From NCBI GenBank assembly GCA_016490735.1, contig JAEMWC010000765.1, forward strand, positions 312,501-376,500: 64,000 nt of DNA, given 5' to 3'. The position numbers and the translations under genes were made by a program. This document shows, in pieces, positions 55,531-64,000 of this stretch. Every line of letters starts with the position of its first letter. Position 1 is the first letter of the stretch. Origin of the DNA: Pachyseris speciosa (Eukaryota; Cnidaria; Anthozoa; Scleractinia; Pachyseridae). Under the pieces are notes generated by a model, which did no database searches, was not told where the DNA came from, and saw nothing but the letters and a program-made list of their open reading frames with translations.

Positions 55531-58500
55531 TCACGATGTTGAATTCGTCACAACATGTGGACGCAATACTTTGGGAATCGGATCAATGACGTTAGCAAAT
55601 GATTGATAGGTGCCAACTATCAAAACTGCAAATCCTGTCAACATTAGGCCCCAGGCCGCCACTTGTTTGAGGTCGGGTCGCTCCGGATGAATGCGCACGC
55701 GTAGATAGAAAGCTGGAGGCAAGATGTAGATCATAATTGTGGTACCAATAGCGCCAACAAATCCCCACACCATTGCTACCTAAAGACAGAACAACAAAAA
55801 CGCGTTAAGATGTAACAACATTTCAGCCCAACAACATTGCGCAAACACGTCCTACTTTGTACAGTCTTTGAAAAATGTTTGTTGTTCTTATTTCGTGAAA
55901 CAACATCGACACAATGGCTGCGCGCTAAAATCGAACTCTTTCAAGGACACTACTCTTCACAAAAAGTATCAAAGAAGCCGTAGTTGAGACCATATACAAC
56001 TTCTTGAATCTCGAAAATGGAATTTATTTAAATTATGTTTTCATAGAAGAAACAAAACTTTTCCTTTCTAGTGATATAAGTCTAAATCTTGAATGCAAGT
56101 GATGGCGTCGCCCAAGAAAGCACTTAAACTGAAGTTTTATCGTGTCCCGTAAATATTTCGGACGCTTAACAATTTCGGACGGTTTTATTTTCGGACACTT
56201 TTTCTGTCCGAAATTAAAATCGTCCGAAATTTTTGCAAAGTTATGTATAAGATCCATTGATGATGTCATGGAATACACCAGATCCTATAATAAGCCCGGG
56301 CTTCTCACAACATTTGATTTTAAAAAAGTCTTTGACTCAATAAATTGGAGGTATTTATTAACGGCGCTTAGAACTTTCAACTTTAGCAACTCTTTCATAA
56401 GATGGATAGAAGCTCTACATGAGGATATTAAGAGTTGCATCATGAATAATGGTTTTGCATCAGCAATCTTCTCCGTTGAGCGCGGTGTCCGCCGGTCAAG
56501 GTGATCCCCTGTTTCCCTAGCCATCTTTTTATCATTGCTTTGGAGATCTTGAATATAGCCATACGTCAAAACAAAGATATTGTGGGCATAAAGTTGGCGA
56601 GAGCACCGTTAAGCTCTGTGCCTTTGCGGATGATCTAACTACGATGGTGAAGAATGGGGAATCTATTCGCTTCTATGGTTTGAGATTAAATGAGGAAAAA
56701 ACAGGGGATATGCGCGCGAAAATATCCGTAAAGATAAGATAAACAAACCTATCGAGACATTGGGTAAAAATTCCAGGAGCTTAATTTTGAAAATATAATC
56801 AGATTAAGTCAATCAAGAAGTCCATATGTGTACAGCAGTGGAGGAATCTTACTTTATTTGGTAGAACTGAGCCAAATTGTGAAGACTTTGTCAATACCTA
56901 AATTCATGTTTCGTGCCACTCAGATCCCTCTTCCGAAGGAAATGATAATCATAATATTTTAAAAAAGCCTTTGACTCAATAGGTTGAAGGTATTTACCAA
57001 CGGCGCTTAGAAGTTTCAACATTTGGCAACCCTAGTCTTTCATAAGATGGATAGAAGTTCTATATGAGGCTATTATGAGTTGCATCATGAATAATGGTTT
57101 TGCATCAGAAATCTTGTCCGTTGTCCGCCGGTCAAGGTGATCCCGTCTCCCTAGCTATCTTTTTATCATTGCTTTGGAGATCTTGAATATAGCCATATGT
57201 CAAAACAAAGATATCGAGGGCTCTAAGTTGGTGAGAGCTTCATTAAGCTCTGTGCCTTTGCGGATGATCTAACTACGATGGCGAAGAATACGGAATTTAT
57301 TCGCTTATTACAAAAGCTTCTTAAGACATTCGCCGACATATCTTGTAAAAAACGCCGACATATCTTGTAATAAACCTGAACTCTACGGTCGCTACATTGA
57401 CGACTGTATCGGCGCAATTTCGTCTAGCAAGGAGGAAATCAATCAATTTATAACCGCCGTTAATTCTTTTCATCCGGCTCTAAAATATACCTGGGAAATT
57501 TCGGAAACTTCCCTGGCCTTTCTTGATATCAAAGTTTTTATCAGCGGCAACGGTTTATGTACCAGTGTGCACTACAAACCCACCGATTCTCACAGTTATT
57601 TGTTGTATTCATCTTCACATCCATCTCATGTCAAAAACGCCATTCCCTATTCTCAGTTTCTTAGACTTCGACGTCTATGTGGTGATGACTCTGATTTTTC
57701 CAACAAATCAGAGGAAATGTGCCATTTTTTCGAGAAACGTGGCTATCCTGATTCTGTGGTTCAATCGGGCCATCACCGCGCTCAACAGATTGATCAACAG
57801 TGAGCACTACAGACGTCACAAAAGGAAAAGAATGACAGAATTTCATTCACCCTCACATTTCACCCGCATAATAACCCAGTTAAAGCCATCATTCTTAATA
57901 ACTTTAAGATACTGCAAAATGATCCAGAAACTGCTAGAATCTTTTCGGAACCACCGCTGATTTCATTTAAACGCGACAAAAATGTAGGTAATTTTCTAGT
58001 TAAAAGCGCATTCAAAACAACTGAACAACCTGGCACTTTTAAATGCGCGCGCTCGCGATGCTAAACTTGCCCTTTCATTCAAAACACTGCCAAAATATCT
58101 GGCCCTAAGCGATCTGTTAAGATCACTGATCGTTTCACGTGTACCTCCGCAAATGTTATCTATTGCATAACCTGCACATTATGCAAAAAGTTATACATCG
58201 ACGAAACAGGAAGACGACTGGGTGACCGATTCCGAGAACATCCTCGTGACGTTGAGAAAGATGACAAAGACGCATCCAAACCTGTCGCTCGGCATTTTAA
58301 TCTCCCTAACCATTCCAAACAACACATGTCGATCTCCGGCCTTTCCCTACATCAAGGTACCACGGAAAGCCGTAAAAATCTCGAGCAAAAACTGATCTTT
58401 CAAATTAGCACTCTTAATCCCCACGGTATCAACGAGCGCTTTTCATTCAATTAATTTATTCCTGTTTTTCACGTTACCATGTTACCACCAATAGCGTAGC

Positions 58501-58592
58501 TCCATTTTCTGTATATAAACCATACACAACCCACAATTCCTCGATTCGCTCCGACGAAGGGCTAACGCTCGAAACGTCAGCTAATCGAATCC

Positions 58593-58623
<31 letters not shown>

Positions 58624-60116
58624 CGTTGATAAACCAAATTTTCAAACCGATCAAGATATTGGAGGTGTTCTTAACGTATGATTCCAGGAGCTTAATTTTG
58701 AAAATCATGATATAATCAGATTAAGTCAATCAATAACTCCATAAGAGCATGGCAGTGGAGGAATCTTACTTTATTTGGTAGAATCCAAATTGTGAAGACT
58801 TCCGCGATACCTAAATTTATGTTTCGTGCCGCTCAGATCCCTCTTACGAAGGAAATAATCAAAGAGATAAACTCCGTTATTTTTAGGTTTGTGTGGAGGG
58901 GAAGAGATAAGGTGAAGCGGTCAAGCTTGGTCAGAGACTATAGAGATGGTGGTTTGAGAATGCCACATATAGAATCCCTTATTAAAACGCAAAGGATCAT
59001 ATACCTAAAAAGTATTTATTAGGAGGACCATCTGACTCATGGAAACTATTTCTAATTTTCTATCTTTACAATGTATCGGAGGTCCCTTTCTTCTTCAATA
59101 TAATTATGATACAGCATCCTTTGCAAATATTCCTAAATTTTACACTGAATGTCTTAAAGAGTGGGAAATATTTCAACAGAAACAAGTCTCTACGTCATCT
59201 GACGTTCTTGACCAAATAAAATGGAATAACAAATTTATCAAAGCTGGTGGTAGACTAGCCTGCGAACACAGCCGCCTCTCATCGCTCACAGCCGGTAGGG
59301 GCGTTTCGGCGGCTGTGCTCGGCTGTGGTAGACCCTTATATAGACGCTCGATTGTTAACAAAGGTATTGTCAAGTTACACATGTGGAATACGTCTACAAC
59401 AGTCATATTGCACAAGCCGCGGTATATTTAATGTTAATGAGTATTTATGGCGCCCTTCCATTCAGCTCTTAGTGGAAAATACTAAAACTTTGTGTTGGGG
59501 AAGGAAATATGAGGTCGAACCCACTGCTAAGCGCCGTTATAAGGAGTTGTATCCAATGCTCGAATTGCCTTGGCGTGATACTGATCTACACCCTTCCTGG
59601 AAAAAAGGCTTAAGAATCTAGGGCCAGAGATTCCAGTTCAAATTACTAAACAGAATTATCTATACAAACAAGATTTTACATGAAATGGACAAAACGAGCT
59701 ACCCGCGAGGTCAAGATGGAGCCATCTTGACCGCTCGGGATAGCCCGTTCGTCCCGCGTTTTACTGTCTTTTAATAGCGTCCTTTGAGTCATATAATAAA
59801 TCCTTTATTGACCAAGCTTGCTCGGTCAAGATAGTGGGATATTGGCCTCGTTCTTTTTTTTGCGTGTTTATGGACCTCGACTTCGTCTCGGTCCTTAAAT
59901 GCGCAAAAAAAGATTTTGGCCAATATCCGCCATCTTCACCTCACGCTTGGCCAATAACCCATATATACTGGGTAGTAATCGTGATAGTTTAATTAAAATA
60001 AATGTCGGAAAAAATCTAGTTGAGACCATCTGAAATAGGAAGGAGCCGCATGTAAAAAACGTGTTTTTGCACATCTTTGGTATGTAATTTTCGCGCCATT
60101 GACCTATGCCACATAA

Positions 60117-60159
<43 letters not shown>

Positions 60160-60305
60160 TACTATTATTATTATTATTATTATTATTAAGTGTACATAAA
60201 ATTTAAGAGTGCGTAAGATTTTTTTGAGAGTTGATCATTTACATAAAATTTAAGAGTGCGTAAGATTTTAATAATTAATAATATAATTTCTAATAAAGTT
60301 TTTTC

Positions 60306-60345
<40 letters not shown>

Positions 60346-63300
60346 ATTATTATTATTGTTATATATCACTTTATTTAAGTCTCAAATCTTTCTAGCCGTC
60401 AGCACAGATGCTCTACTAACTGGGGAGACTAAATCAAATCAAATCAAATAATAATTAATTAAGGAGCTGCCCCACACCCTCTTCCACGCTTTGAACGGCA
60501 TTGGATGGCTTAACGGACGAACAAACAAGCGAACTAACAAACTTAACCACAAACCGTCTGAGAGAAACAAACGGACACCGAAATAAAAAAAGTGAAATGA
60601 AAACAAGTGTCCAACTTACTTGAGGGATGTAATATGCCAGAACGTAACCAACAAACACCAGGAGCCCAGTTTCCAGCAGCCACATCAGCCGAGAGGGGCC
60701 TGTGCCGGTCACGTTACTGAAATACTCCAATGAGCGTGACGCCGTGGAAGGCTGAGACAGCAGAAGAGTTTTTGACTCTATACGCCAAATTAACTGTGAG
60801 AGGAGAAATCAAAATCAATATGTCTCCCTCTGCTTTAATATGCACAGATAACGGGAAGAGAAACCGATGGCGCGTTTCCCACGCGTGGTATCAGTTTGCG
60901 CGTTTTCTTGCTCTCAGCAATGGTGTACGTTTCTACCCGTGCTTAGCACCAGTCTCCCGTTCGTCTTCGATTTCTTTTGGGGCCGTGGCGTTGTTTGTAT
61001 TTACTGTAACTGGCCTGGGTTCCGCGAGATTCTTGTAGTGAACTTTTCTATTTTGGCTAAAGAGTTATGCATCTTTCGCGGTTGTTTGTAAATTGAGTAA
61101 ATTCAGTTGTTGTAGTAAAGTCAAACATGCCATAAGCGGACACACTTGATGGTGGTGGTAATGGTGCTGTCGACTTACGAGGGTTGTTGGCAAGTGGAAT
61201 TTCTATTCACGGACTGTAATTTCTAGCTATTAATGAAACTTTACCCTATTCTGATCGCGTGAGGGAAAAAAATACTTTTTCAAAAAGGACGTTCTCTTAG
61301 ACAAGGTCTTCCTTACGGTATCTCAATTTGTGATGGTGTTTTTGTCGAGTTTCCATCCCCATAGCTTAGTCGATCTTTCGAGAGATAAAATTCTTGAAAA
61401 TCCCCATTCTTTTTCACAGGCAAAGCTACTACTGTGGAAAACTGGTTTTTCCCAGAAAAAAAAAGTGATTAAAAGCAAATCAAAACAAATATTCCAGGGT
61501 CACGAAACTAATTAAAGTACGCCACGTACATTCTATTTCGAGAATCGTAAAATACTGCGTTTCCTCGATATAATTCGCCCCACAAAGCTAACTATTACAC
61601 GGACAACAGCTGAGATGACTTGGTATTAAATAAGACTTAGAAAAAAAGCAAAATTATTTATCCGCACCCTGTTGATGACGGCTCTACAGGGGAAGATCAG
61701 AAGAGGAAAGCTAAGCAGCAGTGTTAGCGCCAAAGCCACTCGTCCAACGTTCACAGAAGGTCATCATGACGATAGTTCTTTGTAATATCTTGGTCAGTGA
61801 ACTGTCTAAACTGAAAAAAAAAATTCAACCGCGAACAGTTCAAAAAGGGGCAAGGCTTAATCACAGGTGCATATTAATAACGAATCGCCTACCCCTCCGT
61901 CCCCACGTACTATAAAAGGTCCCCGAAAATATTTAGCCACCATAAATTACTAATAATAGCAAGACGTTCGCCTCTCTTCACTCACATCGCCCCACGAAAT
62001 TTGGGTTTGTCGTGCCTTTCTTGAAAATGCGAATAACTTATCCGGATTCGATAAGTACTTTTACAAACTTCTTTTTTCTTGCGAGTAATTTGTCCCAATT
62101 TGTTATTGTTGTTGGTGATGTTGTTTCGTCAATGTTGTTTTGTTTCGTACAAAGATGAAGACTTGGTCCCAAATTCAGCAATAAAAGCAACTTTTTGAAG
62201 AAGAAAAGATACACACAAAATTGAGGCCCATTCTGTTTGCAGGACGTTAGATATTCGATCATAGATTCATAGGCTCCTTATTATAGACACCTCAAAAACG
62301 CTGATGTTCCACGCCCACTTTCAACTGAACAGCAAAGCGCGGCACAAAAGATTTATCGGGATGTGGGAGGTCGCGTGATTGAGCCGGAGTGGTTGTAATC
62401 TGAGGTTGTAATGTTTACCATTTACCAAAATAATCCGGAAATTTCGGTTGGGATGTAAATGGAAGCCTATTTTCGTCTTCCCAAACAGAAAATTTCCGGA
62501 GAAAACAGGATTTCTTGAAAGGTAGTCCAAAATTCCCAAACGGAATTTCTAAACTGAAATGTGCGTTCCATTTGCTCATTTCTACTAGTTGCACGCCTTT
62601 CGACTTGGATCGCTCTGTAAACCCGACCGTTTGGAATGTTTCTGGAGATGGAACGCACGCGTCCCGTGGAAATTTTCATTTGGGTGTTTGATCATGATGC
62701 ATCCCATTTACTGCAACCTTCGACCAACATCCGGAAACTCGCGGATGCAGGTCACGTGCCATGAGATAATAACCAATAAAGCGCGTACCTTACCTTGTCC
62801 CGTACAAGCCTGAAATTTTTTCAGGCTTTATTTTCACTACTGCTTAAAATCAGTCGCGATTGTTATAATTACTTTGCATTACGAGTCTCAGGTTGAAGCA
62901 TCTGTACTTTAGAGCGGTTTTCAATTGAGTGTCGAAAGTAATTATGGTTTTGCTTTGGTCTTGCATTGCTCCGCTCTGTGATTGGCCAAGAAAACTCGCG
63001 CCACTTTCTCAACCAATGGGAAGCAAAACCAAAACCAATCGCGACTTGTACGCGCGTATTTTCCCGCCCTTTGCGTCGGCTACATGTAATTTCTTCGTAT
63101 TCTGATTGGCTCATTGCACTGCTTACTTCTGTTGTAATTGGTTAGAGTAATTGCTTTGGTTTTGGTTTTACGACACTCAACTGAAAAGCGCTCTAATGTC
63201 TAGTTCAAATAGCAATGTGCTAATGATCATATCAGCCATACCTGGAAAAAACCAAAGAAACTGACAAAAACATTCAGAAGATATGTGATCCCCATTGCTG

Positions 63301-63536
63301 TGTAGAGAATGATTCTCTTGTTCACGCGTGTTTGATACCGTAGCTCTCCGTGCATGGGAAGGATGTTAAAATGACACGAAAACGTCAGTCCAGATATGGC
63401 AACAGCGGTCAGGAGACCACCAAAGCCTTGAGGCCACCATTGCACAGGATTTTTAGGATCATCCACAGGACCACCAATATCATTTTTGATTGACTTGAAA
63501 ATTACAACGCAAGTCAGGAAGACCACACAAATAACA
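55531..63536 (-). CDS. SLC38-like amino-acid transporter, last three coding exons (5' part outside the window)
   Basis: Exons 63242-63536, 60620-60724 and 55531-55779 join in phase and end in TGA at 55531. The first contains FSCHFNILPMHGELRYQT, the conserved CH..LP..EL stretch of the Aa_trans (SLC32/36/38) fold, and a helix ILYTAMGITYLLNVFVSFFG. The second gives LLVFVGYVLAYYIPQ. The last has VGAIGTTIMIYILPPAFYLR, the usual penultimate helix and FYLR motif, and the final helix (WGLMLTGFAVLIVGTY). Such proteins import neutral amino acids, often with Na+ or H+. The substrate cannot be told here. The two introns are 4.8 and 2.5 kb; the first carries LINE and Penelope sequence. The acceptor before YFSNVTGTG (TTGGAG) is weaker than the others but is the one that keeps phase. 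Confidence 0.85.
56140..57350 (+). mobile_element. L1-like LINE fragments (two partial RT copies)
   Basis: From about 56285 the frame reads LLTTFDFKKVFDSINWRYLL and ALHEDIKSCIMNNGFA, with GLEILNIAIRQNKDI-type sequence after a frameshift. This is the finger/palm part of an L1/Tx1-type RT. Near 56950-57310 the same segment recurs in more decayed form. Both carry stops. Confidence 0.7.
57355..58640 (+). mobile_element. Penelope-like element 3' half: RT end, GIY-YIG endonuclease, 3' terminal region
   Basis: From 57369 the frame reads PELYGRYIDDCIGAISSSKE (YxDD motif), LAFLDIKVFISGNG, and HYKPTDSHSYLLYSSSHPSH to about 57803. Further pieces with frameshifts follow. At about 58150-58455 a GIY-YIG domain reads NVIYCITCTLCKKLYIDETG, RRLGDRFREHPRDVEKD and NPHGINERFSFN, then stop. 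Asp replaces the usual Gly in the YIG motif. The 3' region carries CTCCGACGAAGGGCTAACG and GATAAACCAAATTTTC, known from related elements in many animals. Confidence 0.8.
58543..58592 (+). ncRNA. Hammerhead-ribozyme-like motif in the Penelope 3' region
   Basis: An outer stem GATTCG/CGAATC encloses CCGACGA, a GGGC-UAAC-GCUC stem-loop, then CGAAAC and GUC. This is the order of hammerhead core parts (CUGANGA, stem II, GAAA). The core position after the first C is C rather than U, which should weaken cleavage. Penelope-like elements are known to carry hammerhead motifs with a very short helix III. Confidence 0.4.
58683..59640 (+). mobile_element. L1-like LINE fragment, C-terminal part
   Basis: AGGAGCTTAATTTTGAAAAT at 58685 repeats the sequence at 56776. 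Then IPKFMFRAAQIPLTKEIIKE, NSVIFRFVWRGRDKVKRS and RDYRDGGLRMPHIESL (58792-59022) give the region after the RT in L1/Tx1 elements. It continues to about 59620 (ELYPMLELPWRDTDLHPSW) with breaks, including a tiny MITE. Confidence 0.7.
59256..59325. mobile_element. 70 bp hAT-like MITE within the L1-like fragment
   Basis: TAGCCTGCGAACACAGCCGC is matched by an inverted GGCGGCTGTGCTCGGCTG. TGGTAGAC flanks both sides (59248-59255 and 59326-59333). The terminus matches that of 55206-55300. Confidence 0.8.
59695..59965. repeat. Interspersed repeat, copy 2 (see 28130-28330)
   Basis: The same ordered blocks as copy 1, with an extra inverted segment (TTTTTTTGCG... CGCAAAAAAA) around GGACCTCGACTTCGTCTCGG at about 59855-59910. 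Confidence 0.65.
60115..60380. repeat. (AAT)n/(TTA)n microsatellites
   Basis: Runs of AATAATAAT then ATTATTATT at 60115-60188 and again at 60308-60358. Between them TTTAAGAGTGCGTAAGATTTT occurs twice. Confidence 0.9.
60740..62900. other. Transporter intron, no recognised gene
   Basis: The + strand frame at 60730-61038 is not supported. Loosely inverted motifs around TTTCCGGAGAAAA and TTTCCGGAAATT occur near 62440-62530. No other feature seen. Confidence 0.45.
62912..63193. mobile_element. MITE family with GAGCG termini, best-preserved copy (282 bp)
   Basis: GAGCGGTTTTCAATTGAGTG and CACTCAACTGAAAAGCGCTC are inverted ends flanked by TA (62910-62911 and 63194-63195). The interior shares CTCTGTGATTGGCC, CCACTTTCTCAACCAAT and ATTCTGATTGGCTCATTGCA with 11824-12379. 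Confidence 0.85.
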
Positions 63537-63714
63537 CTGAAATATTAAACCATCGACTGACAGTTACTAGGGTATCTTAACAGATAATGAAAACGTAAAG
63601 CTTTTGGGATGTGGCTGGAGTGACAAGGATACTTCACAAATCAATGTGATCAAGTACGCTGAAGCCACTCTAAGGGCACTAAGGCCACAAGGTAGCGGGC
63701 ATTACCCCTTAAAT

Positions 63715-63990
63715 CTACCAAAGCAAAGATTGAGCCCAAGCATTAGCAGCCATGGACAGCTGTTTCGGCCCTGTTAGGCCTCATCAGCATGGCATAGCTA
63801 ATGCTCAGGCTCAGCAAATCAAATGCTGGTTTTTGGGGAGAGGGGAAAACCGAGGTACCCGGAGAAAAACCTCCAGAGAGCAGAGTAGAGAACCAACAAA
63901 CTCAGCCCACTTCTGACGCCAAGTCCGGGAATCAAACCCGGGACACATTGGTGGAAGGCGAGCGCTCTCACCACAACGCCAACCCTGCTC
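63715..63990 (-). repeat. tRNA-derived SINE
   Basis: On the minus strand a tRNA-like head has an A box TGGTGAGAGCG and a B box GGTTTGATTCC (one base off consensus) about 35 bp apart. An unrelated body follows (GTTTTTCTCCGGGTACC, ATGCTGATGAGGCC). This is the usual layout of a Pol III SINE. It reaches nearly to the window edge. Confidence 0.6.
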
Positions 63991-64000
63991 CCCCAAAAAA

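Noticed and set aside
60730..61038. Plus-strand gene starting MSVTPWKAETAEEF
   Set aside because: It overlaps the antisense of a transporter exon boundary and has no splice or domain support.
63811..63996. Protein with PPMCPGFDSRTWRQ
   Set aside because: It is the translated tRNA-like head of a SINE.

Overview
The window looks like nuclear DNA of a cnidarian, most likely an anthozoan such as a stony coral. It is AT-rich, its animal-type genes are split by long introns, and more than a third of it is recognisable transposon sequence. No species is claimed.

Host genes, left to right. A partial + strand exon sits at the left edge. An unrecognised small membrane-protein gene (681-2820, -) comes next. 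Then TMEM98 (6642-23794, -, 7 coding exons) and a cytochrome b561 gene (24352-32968, +, 4 exons) stand head to head, with a 557 bp gap that is the natural place for a shared promoter. An intronless class A GPCR lies at 51791-52915 (+). The last three exons of an SLC38-like amino-acid transporter (55531-63536, -) continue beyond the right edge.

Mobile DNA fills introns and gaps. TMEM98 intron 1 carries an apparently complete 8.0 kb ISL2EU-like DNA transposon (15290-23314). It encodes a SAP-SWIM-YqaJ-PHD nuclease (+) convergent with a THAP-DDE transposase (-). The transposase intron holds a second, decayed THAP element and a LINE fragment. Cytochrome b561 intron 1 holds a Harbinger-like element with a Myb/SANT-like exon, which was itself hit by a 467 bp foldback element, followed by a hAT-like MITE.

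The intergenic block 34-51 kb holds MITEs, (TTA)n-tailed LINE ends, and a CR1/L2-like LINE split by a 1.18 kb TIR element with an OTU-like fragment. It also holds a 1.1 kb iteron-rich element and a 5.47 kb two-gene transposon (45306-50773). That transposon pairs an rve/IS3-like DDE integrase with a HECT-type ubiquitin ligase between TIRs of about 340 bp built from iterated motifs. It is the best candidate for an unusual system. The transporter intron holds a Penelope-like element (RT end, GIY-YIG, hammerhead-like motif) between L1-like LINE pieces.

Both two-gene transposons have the same plan: a DDE recombinase and an accessory enzyme (nuclease or E3 ligase) transcribed toward each other, with coding starting inside or just within the TIRs. 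No CRISPR array, rRNA gene or functional tRNA gene was seen; tRNA-like sequence occurs only as SINE-type remnants.
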